The translations under genes were made by a program, and so were the position numbers. From Paraburkholderia sp. BL23I1N1 (lineage in GTDB: Bacteria; Pseudomonadota; Gammaproteobacteria; Burkholderiales; Burkholderiaceae), in NCBI RefSeq assembly GCF_003610295.1, contig NZ_RAPV01000001.1, forward strand, positions 434,001 to 498,000: 64,000 nucleotides of DNA, in the 5' to 3' direction. This document shows, piece by piece, positions 8,480 through 18,749 of this stretch. Below the pieces are notes generated by a model. The model did no database searches, had not been told where the DNA came from, and worked only from the letters and a program-made list of their open reading frames with translations. The stretch's first letter is position 1, and every line of letters begins with the position of its first letter.

Positions 8480-8909
8480 AATGATGTGACCTGCCCTGAT
8501 TGTGGGGGTTTTCCCGGCGTTTTTTAAGTACGCTCGATGACAATCTGTCCGCTGCTAAGCAATTTTCGATGCGATCTTGCAGGCCCCCCGGCTGCAAGGA
8601 AGCAAATGCACTTTTACATGCATTCGTGGATGTATATATAATAGCATCCCACGATCGGATAGCCCAAGCCGTGACGACCGGTTAATATCCGTCACTGTTG
8701 CCTTTCAAAACGCTCTCGCGCCGTGCCCTGACGGACGGCGCCGTGCGGCATTTCCCCGGTATGGCGCATTTCGCTCAGGATGCCCCAGCAGGTTAGGTGT
8801 GCATCAGTGGGCTTCCGGTCAAACGTCGAAAGACGTATGTGTGCGCTGTTGTCCCCGGGGTAGGGATGCGCGCACTTTTTCATTCTCAGTCTTTGACAGA
8901 GGTCGCTCC
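8480..8909 (+). promoter_or_regulatory. 430-bp divergent control region between tetR and RND genes
   Basis: No gene is supported here. The plus frame stays open from 8577, but this is upstream of the lipoprotein signal peptide and reads as Arg/Cys-rich filler. The region holds an AT-rich stretch (about 8605-8645) with the operator candidate, and presumably both promoters. Confidence 0.6.
8615..8638 (+). promoter_or_regulatory. Candidate TetR (BpeR/AcrR-type) operator
   Basis: A 24-bp imperfect palindrome with half-sites TACATGCATTCG and TGGATGTATATA (8 of 12 positions symmetric). TACAT/ATGTA arms like these are known from AcrR, TtgR and MtrR operators. It sits 136 bp before the tetR start and 271 bp before the MFP start. 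Confidence 0.5.
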
Positions 8910-10133
8910 ATGCGCGTCGAACGGGTTCCATTCCGCTTAATCAGTGCCGCGACGGCTGCCGTATTGCTGGCAGCGTGCGGACCAAAACAATCGGCCCCGC
9001 CGCAACAAACCCCCGAGGTTGCCATCGTCACGGTGCAGCCGACGACCGTGCCGGTCGTCACCGAATTGCCGGGCCGTACCAATGCATTCCTCGTGGCGCA
9101 AGTGCGTGCGCGGGTTGACGGCATCGTGCTGCGCCGCGAATTCACCGAGGGCAGCCAGGTCAAGGCTGGCCAGCGTCTGTACAAGATCGATCCGGCGCCG
9201 TATATCGCGTCGTTGAACAGCGCCAAGGCGGCGCTTGCGAAGGCTCAGGCGAATCTCGCCACGACCACCGCGCAGGCAAACCGCTACAAGGTGCTGGTCG
9301 CCGCCAACGCAGTCAGTAAGCAGGATTACGACAACGCCGTCGCAGCAGAAGGCCAGGCCGCGGCAGACGTAGCGTCAGGCAAGGCGGCGGTCGATACGGC
9401 GCAGATCAATCTCGGCTATACGGACGTGACCTCGCCGGTGACCGGCCAGGTCGGCATTTCGCAGGTCACTCCGGGCGCGTACGTGCAGGCGAGCGCCGCG
9501 ACGTTGATGTCGACGGTCCAGCAACTCGATCCGGTCTATGTGGACCTGACCCAATCGAGCCTCGACGGGCTGAAGCTGCGCCGCCAGGTCCAGGAAGGGC
9601 GTCTGAAGACGAACGGCCCGGACGCGGCGAAGGTCACGCTGATCCTCGAAGACGGTCGTACCTATTCCGAGCAGGGCAAGCTGCAGTTCACCGACGTGAC
9701 GGTCGACCAGGGCACCGGTTCGGTCACGATCCGCGCGATCTTCCAGAACAAGGACCACGTCCTGCTGCCGGGCATGTTCGTGCGTGCGCGTATCGACGAA
9801 GGCGTCAATGACAAGGCAATCGTCGTGCCGCAATCGGGTATTACGCACGATCCGAAGGGCCAGCCGACCGCGCTCGTTGTCGACGCGCAAAACAAGGTCG
9901 AGGTCCGCCAGCTCGTCACCGCGTCGACCTACGGTTCGAACTGGGTGGTCGAGAGCGGCCTGAACGCGGGTGACCGCGTCATCGTGCTCGGCACCGACAA
10001 GGTACGTCCAGGAATGACGGTCAAGACAGTCCCCGCACCATCGCCAGCCTCCGACGCCATTGCTCAGGAAGCGCCGGCGGCCAGCGGTGCACAGATGGCG
10101 CAGGCTGCGTCCGCTGCATCGGCCGCGAAATAA
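8910..10133 (+). CDS. bpeA: RND efflux periplasmic adaptor (membrane fusion) lipoprotein
   Basis: Adaptor subunit of 407 aa linking the inner-membrane pump to the outer-membrane channel. The start at 8910 has GAGG about 8 bp upstream and gives a lipoprotein signal, with lipobox VLLAACGPK placing the lipidated Cys near residue 24. Then come the barrel-sandwich half-motif VRARVDGIVLRREFTEGSQVK, a coiled-coil hairpin (about 90-165, Ala/Gln-rich AKAALAKAQANLATT), and the second lipoyl half and beta-barrel. The Ala/Ser-rich tail (about 380-407) is typical of AcrA-like proteins. First gene of bpeAB-oprB, 15 bp before the pump gene. Confidence 0.92.
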   Translation: MRVERVPFRLISAATAAVLLAACGPKQSAPPQQTPEVAIVTVQPTTVPVVTELPGRTNAFLVAQVRARVDGIVLRREFTEGSQVKAGQRLYKIDPAPYIASLNSAKAALAKAQANLATTTAQANRYKVLVAANAVSKQDYDNAVAAEGQAAADVASGKAAVDTAQINLGYTDVTSPVTGQVGISQVTPGAYVQASAATLMSTVQQLDPVYVDLTQSSLDGLKLRRQVQEGRLKTNGPDAAKVTLILEDGRTYSEQGKLQFTDVTVDQGTGSVTIRAIFQNKDHVLLPGMFVRARIDEGVNDKAIVVPQSGITHDPKGQPTALVVDAQNKVEVRQLVTASTYGSNWVVESGLNAGDRVIVLGTDKVRPGMTVKTVPAPSPASDAIAQEAPAASGAQMAQAASAASAAK

Positions 10134-10148
10134 CAGGGAGCCTGTTTC

Positions 10149-13100
10149 ATGGCAAAGTTCTTTATTGATCGCCCGATTTTTGCATGGGTGATCGCCATCA
10201 TCCTGATGCTCGCGGGTATCGCGTCGGTGTTTACGCTGCCGATCGCGCAATACCCGACCATTGCGCCTCCGGCGGTGCAGATCAGCGCCGTGTATCCGGG
10301 CGCGTCGGCGAAGACGGTGGAAGACACCGTCACGCAGGTGATCGAGCAGCAGATGAGCGGTCTCGACCACCTGTTGTACCTGTCGTCCACCTCGGACGAC
10401 TCCGGGACGGCGACCATCACGCTGACGTTCGCGGCCGGCACGAATCCGGACATCGCTCAGGTGCAGGTGCAGAACAAGCTGCAACTGGCGACGCCGCTTC
10501 TGCCGACCATCGTGCAGCAACAGGGGATTAACGTCACCAAGTCGAGCAGCAGCTTCCTGCTCGTGCTGGCGTTCAATTCCGAAGACGGCAGCATGAACAA
10601 GATCGACCTCGCGAACTACGTCGCGTCGAACGTCAAGGACCCGATCAGCCGTCTCGACGGCGTGGGTACCGTGACGCTGTTCGGCACGCAGTACGCGATG
10701 CGGATCTGGCTCGATGCGTCGAAGCTGACCAAGTTCAATCTGACGCCGGTCGATGTCCAGACGGCGCTGCAAGCGCAGAACGTTCAGGTGGCAGGCGGTT
10801 CGCTCGGCGGCACGCCTTCGGTGCCGGGCCAGATGTTGCAGGCAACGATCACCGAGGCGACGCTGCTGAATACGCCTGAGCAGTTCGGCAACGTGCTGCT
10901 GAAGGTGAACACAGATGGCTCGCAGGTCCGCATTAAAGACGTCGGGCGCGTCGAGCTGGGCGGTGAAAACTACAACTTCGACACGCACTACAACGGCAAG
11001 CCGACCGCCGGTCTGGGCATTCAGCTCGCGACGGGCGCCAACGCGCTGCAGACCGCGAAGAACGTGAAGGCGAAGATCGACGATCTGTCGAAGTACTTCC
11101 CGCACGGCCTCGTCGTGAAGTACCCGTATGACACGACGCCGTTCGTGCGCCTGTCGATCGAAGACGTGGTGAAGACGCTGCTCGAGGGTATCGTGCTCGT
11201 GTTCCTCGTGATGTACCTGTTCCTGCAGAACCTGCGGGCGACGTTGATTCCGACGATCGCCGTGCCGGTGGTGCTGCTGGGTACGTTCGCGATCATGAGC
11301 GCGGTGGGCTTCTCGATCAACGTGTTGTCCATGTTCGGGCTCGTGCTCGCGATCGGTCTGCTGGTGGACGATGCGATCGTGGTGGTGGAAAACGTCGAGC
11401 GGGTGATGGCCGAGGAGGGATTGTCGCCACGCGACGCCACCCGCAAGGCCATGGACCAGATCACCGGCGCACTGGTCGGCGTGGCGCTCGTGCTGTCGGC
11501 GGTGTTCGTGCCGGTCGCGTTCTCGAGCGGTTCGGTGGGCGCGATCTATCGGCAGTTCTCGCTGACGATCGTGGCGGCGATGGTGTTGTCGGTGCTGGTC
11601 GCGTTGATTCTTACGCCGGCGCTGTGCGCGACGATTCTCAAGCCGATTCCGAAGGGCCACCACGAAGTGAAGAAGGGCTTCTTCGGCTGGTTCAACCGGA
11701 CCTTCGAATCGAGCCGCGACAAGTATCACAGCGGCGTGCACCACGTGATCAAGCGCTCGGGTCGCTGGCTCATCATCTACCTGGTGGTGATCTTCGCGGT
11801 CGGTTTGCTGTTTGTTCGCCTGCCGAAGTCGTTCCTGCCGGATGAAGACCAGGGGATCATGTTCGTGCTGGTGCAAACGCCGGCCGGCTCGACCCAGGAG
11901 CGTACGGCGCGTGCCCTCAAGGACGTCTCGGACTACGCGCTGAACCAGGAAAAGGACATCGTCGAATCCGCGTTTACGGTGAACGGTTTCAGCTTCGCGG
12001 GCCGCGGTCAGAATGCCGGTCTCGTCTTCGTGAAGTTGAAGGGCTATTCCGAGCGCCAGCACGCGAACCAGAAGGTGCAGGCTTTGATCGGCCGGATGTT
12101 CATGCACTTCTCGACGTACAAGGACGCGCTGGTGTATCCGGTGAATCCACCGTCCATTCCTGAACTGGGTACGGCATCGGGTTTCGACTTCGAGTTGCAG
12201 GATCGTAGCGGTCTGGGCCACGCAAAGCTGATGGAAGCGCGCAACATGCTGCTCGGCATGGCCGCGAAGGATCCGACGCTTGCCCAGGTGCGTCCGAACG
12301 GCCTGAACGATACGCCGCAATTCAAGATCTCGATCGATCATGAAAAGGCGTCGGCGCTCGGTGTGTCGCTGTCGGCGATCGACCAGACGTTCTCGATCGC
12401 GTGGGCCTCGGTCTACGTGAACAACTTCCTGGATATCGACGGCCGGATCAAGAAGGTGTACGTGCAGGGCGACGCGCCGTTCCGGATGAACCCGGAAGAT
12501 CTGAACTACTGGTACGTGCGCAACTCGGCGGGCGGGATGACACCGCTCAACTCGTTCGCCTCGGGCAGCTGGACCTACGGTTCGCCGAAACTCGAACGCT
12601 ACAACGGGATTTCCGCGGTCGAAATCCAGGGTGCCGCAGCGCCTGGCAAGAGTACCGGTCAGGCAATGGGCGCCATGGAATCGATTGCGGCGAAATTGCC
12701 GGCGGGTATCGGCTACGAATGGACGGGCCTGTCGTTGCAGGAACGCCAGTCCGGTTCGCAGGCGCCGATCCTGTACGGCATCTCGATCCTCGTCGTGTTC
12801 CTGTGTCTCGCGGCGCTGTATGAAAGCTGGTCGATCCCGTTCTCGGTGATCATGGTGGTGCCGCTCGGCGTGTTGGGCGCGTTGCTTGCCGCTACGCTGC
12901 GCGGGCTTGAGAACGACGTGTTCTTCCAGGTGGGCCTGTTGACCACGGTGGGGCTGTCGGCGAAGAACGCGATTCTGATCGTGGAGTTCGCCCGCGAGCT
13001 GCAACAGAGTGAGGGTATGGGGCCGATCGAGGCCGCGCTGGAAGCGGCACGTCTGCGGTTGCGTCCGATTCTGATGACTTCGCTCGCGTTCATTCTCGGC

Positions 13101-13370
13101 GTGATGCCGCTCGCGATCAGTAACGGCGCGGGTTCGGCCAGCCAGCACGCAATCGGTACCGGCGTGATCGGCGGGATGTTGACGGCGACCTTCCTCGCGA
13201 TTTTCATGATCCCGATGTTCTTCGTCGTAATCCGCGCGAAATTCGGCGGTGAGAAGGAAGACCCGGATGAGGCGCTCGCACACTACAACCAGCACCATCC
13301 GCATGACGGCCAGGGTGGCGGCTCGGCTGGCGGGTCGACGGATGAAGGCTCGGGCAAGGACGGACATTGA
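10149..13370 (+). CDS. bpeB: RND multidrug efflux pump inner-membrane transporter (AcrB/MexB/BpeB type)
   Basis: Proton-driven drug transporter of 1073 aa with 12 predicted TM helices and two large periplasmic loops. The start [20 protein letters not shown] is the canonical HAE1-family N-terminus. The proton-relay aspartates are in TM4 ([20 protein letters not shown]), and TM10-11 shows [16 protein letters not shown]. The tail [14 protein letters not shown] is a Gly/His/Asp-rich extension of about 30 aa. RBS AGGGAG is 6 bp upstream. It lies between the adaptor gene and the outer-membrane factor, and expression is probably controlled by the divergent TetR repressor. AcrB-type pumps export macrolides, aminoglycosides or dyes depending on the member; the spectrum here is not readable. 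Confidence 0.95.
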   Translation: MAKFFIDRPIFAWVIAIILMLAGIASVFTLPIAQYPTIAPPAVQISAVYPGASAKTVEDTVTQVIEQQMSGLDHLLYLSSTSDDSGTATITLTFAAGTNPDIAQVQVQNKLQLATPLLPTIVQQQGINVTKSSSSFLLVLAFNSEDGSMNKIDLANYVASNVKDPISRLDGVGTVTLFGTQYAMRIWLDASKLTKFNLTPVDVQTALQAQNVQVAGGSLGGTPSVPGQMLQATITEATLLNTPEQFGNVLLKVNTDGSQVRIKDVGRVELGGENYNFDTHYNGKPTAGLGIQLATGANALQTAKNVKAKIDDLSKYFPHGLVVKYPYDTTPFVRLSIEDVVKTLLEGIVLVFLVMYLFLQNLRATLIPTIAVPVVLLGTFAIMSAVGFSINVLSMFGLVLAIGLLVDDAIVVVENVERVMAEEGLSPRDATRKAMDQITGALVGVALVLSAVFVPVAFSSGSVGAIYRQFSLTIVAAMVLSVLVALILTPALCATILKPIPKGHHEVKKGFFGWFNRTFESSRDKYHSGVHHVIKRSGRWLIIYLVVIFAVGLLFVRLPKSFLPDEDQGIMFVLVQTPAGSTQERTARALKDVSDYALNQEKDIVESAFTVNGFSFAGRGQNAGLVFVKLKGYSERQHANQKVQALIGRMFMHFSTYKDALVYPVNPPSIPELGTASGFDFELQDRSGLGHAKLMEARNMLLGMAAKDPTLAQVRPNGLNDTPQFKISIDHEKASALGVSLSAIDQTFSIAWASVYVNNFLDIDGRIKKVYVQGDAPFRMNPEDLNYWYVRNSAGGMTPLNSFASGSWTYGSPKLERYNGISAVEIQGAAAPGKSTGQAMGAMESIAAKLPAGIGYEWTGLSLQERQSGSQAPILYGISILVVFLCLAALYESWSIPFSVIMVVPLGVLGALLAATLRGLENDVFFQVGLLTTVGLSAKNAILIVEFARELQQSEGMGPIEAALEAARLRLRPILMTSLAFILGVMPLAISNGAGSASQHAIGTGVIGGMLTATFLAIFMIPMFFVVIRAKFGGEKEDPDEALAHYNQHHPHDGQGGGSAGGSTDEGSGKDGH

Positions 13371-13371
13371 G

Positions 13372-14889
13372 ATGCAAAAACACTCTTTGATTGCAGTGGC
13401 GGTTGCGCTGTTCGCCGCGGGTTGCACGATGGCGCCGAAGTACCATCGCCCGGCCGAGCCCGTGACGGCGGCCTTCCCGACCGGCGGCGTGTACGACACG
13501 CAACCGGGCGCGGCGGGTACCGCGCGTACCGCGAACGGTCAGGCGGCGGCCGATATCGGCTGGCGCGATTTCTTCGTCGACGCGCGTTTGCAGCGGCTGA
13601 TCGAAATCGCGCTGAAGAACAACCGCGATCTGCGCGTGTCGGTGCTGAATATCCAGGCATCGCAGGCGCAGTATCAGATTGCCCGCGCGGCGCTGTTCCC
13701 GACGCTGGATGCTGCGGCTTCACAAACCAAACAGCGCACGCCTAAGGATCTGACGGCCACTGGCCTCACGATCTCCAACACGTACTCGGTGGGTCTGAAC
13801 GCCTCCTGGGAAATCGACTTCTTCGGGCGGATTCAAAGCCTGAAGGATCAGGCGTTGGCGCAGTACCTGGCTACCGCTCAGGCGCGCAAGGCCGCGGAAA
13901 TCGCATTGGTCTCGCAGGTGGCGAACCAGTACATGACGGTGCTCGAGGTGGACGATCTGCTGAAGGTCACGCAGAACACGCTGAAGACCGCCCAGGAGTC
14001 GTACCGGATCACCAAGCTGCAGTTCGACAACGGCACGGGTTCGGAACTGGATCTGCGGCAGGCGCAAACGGTGGTCGAGCAGGCGAACGCCAACCTGCAG
14101 TCGCAGGCGCGTTTGCGGGCTCAGGCGGATAACGCGCTCGTCCTGCTGCTCGGCGAGCCGTTGCCGGCCGATCTGCCGCCGGGCATGACGCTGGACAGTC
14201 AGAGCCTACTGACGGATATCCCGGCGGGATTGCCGTCCGATCTGCTCACACGTCGTCCGGACATCATGGAGGCCGAAGAGAACCTGCTTGCGGCCAACGC
14301 GAACATCGGCGCGGCGCGCGCAGCGTTCTTCCCGAAGGTCTCGCTGACCGGCAGTTTCGGCACGCTGAGCCCGTCGCTCGGTGGTCTGTTCAAGCCGGGT
14401 TCGGCGGCATGGAGTTTCGCGCCGTCGATCACGTTGCCGATTTTCGAAGGCGGCCAGAACAAGGCCAATCTCGATCTCGCCACCGTGCAGAAGAACATCC
14501 AGATCGCGACGTATGAAAAGGCGATCCAGACGGCCTTCCGCGAAGTGGCGGACGGACTGGCGGCACGCGGCACGTACGATCAGCAGATCCAGGCGCTGGA
14601 GCGCAATACCTTTGCCGAACAGCGTCGGCTGGATCTGTCGAATCTGCGCTATACGAACGGCGTCGACAGCTATCTGTCGGTGCTGACAGCGCAGAACGAT
14701 CTGTATGCGTCGCAGCAGCTGCTGGTGACGGCGCGCATGCAGCGTCTGCAGAACCTGGTCACGCTGTACCAGGCACTCGGCGGCGGCTGGATCGAACGGG
14801 CAGGCGATCAGCCGCGTCCGGCCGATGCACCGGTCGATTACGGTGCGGCGAGCGCGCCGGTGGCGGCTTCGGCAGCGACCGCGGGTTGA
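13372..14889 (+). CDS. oprB: RND outer-membrane channel lipoprotein (OprM/OprB family)
   Basis: Outer-membrane factor of 505 aa completing the tripartite pump. The ATG at 13372 overlaps nothing and follows the pump stop by 1 bp; GACATTGAG precedes it. Lipobox LFAAGCTMAPKYHRP places the lipidated Cys near residue 18. Two OEP repeats follow (about 65-260 and 285-470), each with the long Gln/Ala-rich helices of TolC-like barrels (RRPDIMEAEENLLAANANIG in repeat 2). The Ala/Pro-rich tail is variable in the family. The third gene is tightly coupled to bpeAB, and a strong terminator follows about 90 bp later. Confidence 0.93.
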   Translation: MQKHSLIAVAVALFAAGCTMAPKYHRPAEPVTAAFPTGGVYDTQPGAAGTARTANGQAAADIGWRDFFVDARLQRLIEIALKNNRDLRVSVLNIQASQAQYQIARAALFPTLDAAASQTKQRTPKDLTATGLTISNTYSVGLNASWEIDFFGRIQSLKDQALAQYLATAQARKAAEIALVSQVANQYMTVLEVDDLLKVTQNTLKTAQESYRITKLQFDNGTGSELDLRQAQTVVEQANANLQSQARLRAQADNALVLLLGEPLPADLPPGMTLDSQSLLTDIPAGLPSDLLTRRPDIMEAEENLLAANANIGAARAAFFPKVSLTGSFGTLSPSLGGLFKPGSAAWSFAPSITLPIFEGGQNKANLDLATVQKNIQIATYEKAIQTAFREVADGLAARGTYDQQIQALERNTFAEQRRLDLSNLRYTNGVDSYLSVLTAQNDLYASQQLLVTARMQRLQNLVTLYQALGGGWIERAGDQPRPADAPVDYGAASAPVAASAATAG

Positions 14890-14973
14890 GTCTCCTGTAG
14901 TCTTGTTGTCTTGCAGTAGCAGGCGCGCAGGGCGGGTTTCAGTTTCAGGAAAACAGCCCTGTGCAGCCGGTAA

Positions 14974-15009
14974 TAAAAAAACGCCACGGCATGCCGTGGC
15001 GTTTTTTTT
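14974..15009 (+). terminator. Terminator of the RND operon (bidirectional form)
   Basis: The perfect 22-bp palindrome ACGCCACGGCA/TGCCGTGGCGT (14981-15002) has an A run before it and eight T's after it, so it can act for both strands. Confidence 0.88.
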
Positions 15010-15040
15010 CATGCTCGATTCAGACCGACTCAGGTCGATT

Positions 15041-15065
15041 CAACCCAACCCAACCCAACCCAACC
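15041..15065 (+). repeat. Five tandem CAACC pentamers
   Basis: CAACC is repeated five times without interruption between the terminator and the permease stop, outside any gene. Length may vary between strains; no function is evident. Confidence 0.8.
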
Positions 15066-15120
15066 CGGCACTCGCGCTCGGCACAATCTCTGTCGCGCGG
15101 CGCCGGTTGCAGTCAGATGC

Positions 15121-16530
15121 TCAGTGCAGATCCGCCGCGCGCAGCATTTCGTCGCGCGGCGCATCGTTCCCGCCGCGTCCGTCGAAATCATGTCCGGCCT
15201 TGCGAATTTCGCACTGTGCCTTCTTCTCGCTCTTCACACCGTTGAAGATCAGATTCAGTACCACGGCCGACACCGACGCCAGCAGGATCCCGCTGTGCAA
15301 CAGCGGCGAGAGCGCCGGCGGCAGCTTCGAGAAAAACTGCGGCGACACCACCGGCACCAGACCCATGCCGATACTGACCGCGACGATGAACAGGTTGTGG
15401 TGGTTCTTCACGAAGTCGACCTTGGCCAGCACCTTGATGCCGTTCGCCGCGACCATGCCGAACATCACAATGCCCGCACCGCCCAGCACGAAGGCCGGCA
15501 CCGAAGCGACCACCTGCGCCATCTTCGGGAACAGGCCCAGCAGCACCAGGATCACGCCGCCCATCGCGCAGACAAAGCGGCTCTTCACGCCCGTCACGCC
15601 GATCAGGCCGACGTTCTGCGAGAACGAGGTATGCGGAAACGAGTTGAAGATGCCGCCGATCAGCGTGCCCAGACCGTCGACGCGCAGACCGCGCACCAGC
15701 GTCTTCTGATCCACCGGACGATCGACCATGTCGCCGACCGCGAGGAACATGCCGGTCGATTCGATGAAGGTGACGAACATCACGGTGACCATCGTCGCGA
15801 TCGCGAGCGGATCGAAGTGCGGCAGGCCGAAGTGGAACGGCATGACGAAGCCGACCCACGGTGCGTGCGTGACGCCGTCCATGTTGACGCGGCCGAGCGC
15901 CAGCGCGATCACGAAACCCGCGACGATGCCGAGCAGCACCGAGATATTGGCGAGGAAACCCTTGGCGAACTTGTTGATGAGCAGAATCAGCATCAGCACG
16001 ACCAGCGACAGGCCCAGATAGACCGGATTGCCGTAGTCAGGATTGCCCACGCCGCCGGCCGCCCAGTTGATGCCAACTTCCATCAACGAGAGACCGATCA
16101 CCGAGATCACCACGCCGATCACCACCGGCGGGAAAAAGCGCAGCAGCTTGCCGACCGCCGGTGCGAGAAGGATACCGATGACGCCGGCCGCGATTGTCGA
16201 GCCGAAGATATCGAGAATACCGAGCGATGGATTCGTGCCGATCGCGACCATCGGACCGACAGCCGCGAAGGTGCAGCCCATGATGACCGGCAGGCGGATG
16301 CCGAAGATCCACAGACCGAGCGTCTGAATCAGCGTAGCGATGCCGCAGGAAAACAGATCGGCGCTGATCAGGAACGCGATCTGGTCTTTCGGCAGTTTCA
16401 ACGCCGCGCCAACGATGAGCGGCACCGCAACTGCGCCTGCGTACATCACCAAAACGTGCTGAATGCCGAGCGTCAGCAACTGGCCCGCGGGCAGTCGCTC
16501 GTCGCACGGGTGAACCGTGTTCGATTGCAT
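15121..16530 (-). CDS. NCS2-family purine (xanthine/uric acid) permease
   Basis: Inner-membrane nucleobase:cation symporter of 469 aa with about 14 hydrophobic segments. The start at 16530 is preferred because GGAGAGAG lies 7 bp upstream; the open frame continues to 16602 without support. The N-terminal LTLGIQHVLVMYAGAVAVPLIVG is the NCS2 signature for TM1, with the purine-subfamily stretch IMGCTFAAVGPMVAIG. The TM8 region shows FVTFIESTGMFLAVGDMV, where the Glu is the substrate-contacting residue in characterised xanthine/urate carriers. The tail is charged. Likely xanthine or urate uptake, but no purine catabolic genes are adjacent. Confidence 0.9.
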   Translation of the reverse strand: MQSNTVHPCDERLPAGQLLTLGIQHVLVMYAGAVAVPLIVGAALKLPKDQIAFLISADLFSCGIATLIQTLGLWIFGIRLPVIMGCTFAAVGPMVAIGTNPSLGILDIFGSTIAAGVIGILLAPAVGKLLRFFPPVVIGVVISVIGLSLMEVGINWAAGGVGNPDYGNPVYLGLSLVVLMLILLINKFAKGFLANISVLLGIVAGFVIALALGRVNMDGVTHAPWVGFVMPFHFGLPHFDPLAIATMVTVMFVTFIESTGMFLAVGDMVDRPVDQKTLVRGLRVDGLGTLIGGIFNSFPHTSFSQNVGLIGVTGVKSRFVCAMGGVILVLLGLFPKMAQVVASVPAFVLGGAGIVMFGMVAANGIKVLAKVDFVKNHHNLFIVAVSIGMGLVPVVSPQFFSKLPPALSPLLHSGILLASVSAVVLNLIFNGVKSEKKAQCEIRKAGHDFDGRGGNDAPRDEMLRAADLH

Positions 16531-16966
16531 TTTGTCTCTCTCCACCATCTCGTTTTGGGATGGCTCCAAGGTATGCGGAACGAAAAAGTGCAACAAGACC
16601 ACTGGGGCCTATTCCGGCATTCCCGGTGACGATATGCACGCTGCTCATTTGAAAGTCAAAAGAAATGCGGGTATCTCACAAATCGGCTGTAAGCCCCACG
16701 CAGCGGTGGTGGGCACTTACGCGCCGCGCGCGCCCGTCCAGGTGGGATATGTGTGAGAATCAATGAGGTGTATCTCGCCTGACGCATAGTGCTGTTTTTG
16801 CGCGGCGCCGCGCGCGGCGGGGTTAACCCGCGATTCCGGGTTTTCAGTGTGTATTGCAGTGCGCTTCCGAAGCGACGCGATGGTGACGGGGCGGTGATGG
16901 AAAATACATCGTTCCAGGCACTTTTCGTGTGCTTATTCCCACGCTCAAATTGACGTCCTATCGCCC
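16531..16966 (+). other. Divergent intergenic region, no gene seen
   Basis: 436 bp between the permease and xylB starts. Both strands lack a convincing coding frame. It contains a very GC-rich run near 16800-16820 and an AT-richer stretch before xylB. Presumably carries both promoters; no operator could be recognised. Confidence 0.5.
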
Positions 16967-18508
16967 ATGAGTTTTCTTGGCATCGACCTCGGCACCGGCT
17001 CGCTCAAAGTCGCAATCGTCGACAAAAACGGCCGCGAGCAGGCAGCGGCCAGTGTCCCATATGCACTCGAAACGCCGCATCCTGGATGGGCCGAAATCTC
17101 GGTGCAAACCTGGTGGCGCGCGCTCGGCGAAGCGGCGGCGCGTTTGCCTGAAGATTTGCGCCGAGGGGTGCAGGCAATCGGATTCTCCGGACAGATGCAC
17201 GGCGTTGTTCTGATCGATGCCAACGGCGAGGCCGTGCGCCCCGCGATGCTCTGGCCCGACACACGTGCATTGGATCTGCTCGACCAGTGGCCCGAGCCGC
17301 AGCCGAATCCGGTTGCGCCCGGCATGGCCGGCCCGTTGCTGCGCTGGATCGTGCAGAACGAACCGCAAACCGCACATCAGACGCGCTGGGCGCTGCAACC
17401 GAAGGACTGGCTGCGTGTCGCGCTTGGCGGTGCGGTCGCAACCGATCCCTCCGACGCCTGCGCGACCGCGCTGGCCGATCCTGCTGGTGTGTGGGATAGG
17501 GCGTTGCTCGATCGGCTCGAGTTGCCGCATGAATGGTTTGCGCCGCTTGCGCCTTCCTATGCGGCAGGTGGCATGTTGTCGCAGAAAGCGGCGCAGGAAC
17601 TGGGTCTGCGCGCCGGCATTGTGCTTGCGATCGGCGCCGCCGATACACCGTGCGCCGCGCTCGGCAGTGGTCTCGCGAGCGATGGCGACGCATTGCTCAC
17701 GACCGGCACCGGTGGACAAATCGTCGTGATTGCCGAACACGCGCCGCAAGCGGTGAAGGGCCTGCATCGCTATCGCGCCGCGAGCGATCACTGGTACCGG
17801 ATGGCGGCGATGCAAAACGTCGGCGTCGCGCTTGAACGCGTGCGGGGCTGGCTGTCGTATGAATGGGCCGATGCCTATCGTGATGCGTTCGGTGAAGCGT
17901 CCGGCGGTGCTTCAAGTGCTGCTTCAGGCGCTGCGTTCGGCGGACTCTCCGGCATCGCCTCGGGCAACACCCAAAGCAGCGCCCTTGGTGACGCACCAGC
18001 CAATATCTCAAGCGCCGCAGCTGGCCTGACTTTTCTGCCGTACCTCACCGGCGAGCGCACCCCGTGGCTCAATCCGGCGGCGCGTGGCGGCTGGCTCGGC
18101 CTCGCGCTCGACCACTCGCGCGGCACGATGATGCGCGCCGCGTTCGAAGGCGTCGCGTTCTCGTTGCGCGCCGGGCTCGACGCGATTCGCACGGGCGGCG
18201 CGACGGTGACGGCGTTGAAGCTCGCGGGCGGCGGTTCCGTCGATGCACGCTGGCGGCAGTTGCTCGCCGACGCCTTGAACGTCGAACTTTATGCGGTGGA
18301 TTGTCCCAACGCGGCACCGCGTGGCGCGGCCATTCTCGGCGGATTGGCGAGCGGCCATTGGCACGCGAGGGATCTCGCCGCGCTTGCGCCGGGCGCGACG
18401 CGTGTCGCTGTGCCACAAGGCGATGCGGCGCTCGCCGAACGTTATGCGCGCTTTCTCGATCTGTATGGTCGCGTCGAATCATGGTTCGGCGAACCCCCGC
18501 TTCGGTAA
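16967..18508 (+). CDS. xylB: Xylulokinase (FGGY family) with low-complexity insertion
   Basis: Sugar kinase of 513 aa, cytoplasmic, predicted to make D-xylulose-5-phosphate from D-xylulose and ATP. The start FLGIDLGTGSLKVAIVD is the FGGY phosphate-1 motif. GFSGQMHGVVLID is the substrate-binding MHG segment seen in XylB. The C-terminal ATPase lobe has LKLAGGGSVDARWRQLLAD. Residues ~308-352 are an Ala/Ser/Gly-rich insertion (ASSAASGAAFGG...) between FGGY_N and FGGY_C, which is not part of the core fold. It is a stand-alone gene, not in a xylose operon. A second, insertion-free xylulokinase lies at 31137. Confidence 0.88.
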   Translation: MSFLGIDLGTGSLKVAIVDKNGREQAAASVPYALETPHPGWAEISVQTWWRALGEAAARLPEDLRRGVQAIGFSGQMHGVVLIDANGEAVRPAMLWPDTRALDLLDQWPEPQPNPVAPGMAGPLLRWIVQNEPQTAHQTRWALQPKDWLRVALGGAVATDPSDACATALADPAGVWDRALLDRLELPHEWFAPLAPSYAAGGMLSQKAAQELGLRAGIVLAIGAADTPCAALGSGLASDGDALLTTGTGGQIVVIAEHAPQAVKGLHRYRAASDHWYRMAAMQNVGVALERVRGWLSYEWADAYRDAFGEASGGASSAASGAAFGGLSGIASGNTQSSALGDAPANISSAAAGLTFLPYLTGERTPWLNPAARGGWLGLALDHSRGTMMRAAFEGVAFSLRAGLDAIRTGGATVTALKLAGGGSVDARWRQLLADALNVELYAVDCPNAAPRGAAILGGLASGHWHARDLAALAPGATRVAVPQGDAALAERYARFLDLYGRVESWFGEPPLR

Positions 18509-18749
18509 CCGGATCGATGTCAGCTATGGACAATGCCGCGACGTACTTTGCAATACCATGACGGCTTTCGCAAGCTAAGGTAGAAGCCGGCGCGTGATGC
18601 CGGACGAGCGCAACATCGTCCGCTCACAGCCAGGCACACGAATTAGCTTCAGCGGGCCAACCTGCAGCACCCGAATCGCCACACCGGCACGCCGCGCGAT
18701 ATCCCGCCGCGACGCGCCGGGCATTCACAGACTCACAGGAGCATTCACG

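Noticed and set aside
8577..8909. Upstream extension of the RND adaptor frame
   Set aside because: It would bury the lipoprotein signal peptide behind 111 residues and covers the operator region; the ATG at 8910 has its own RBS.
9375..13499. A 1374-codon open frame on the minus strand opposite the RND genes
   Set aside because: It is rich in Arg/His/Asp with no recognisable domain and lies antisense to clearly conserved bpeAB. High-GC third positions commonly keep the antisense frame open.
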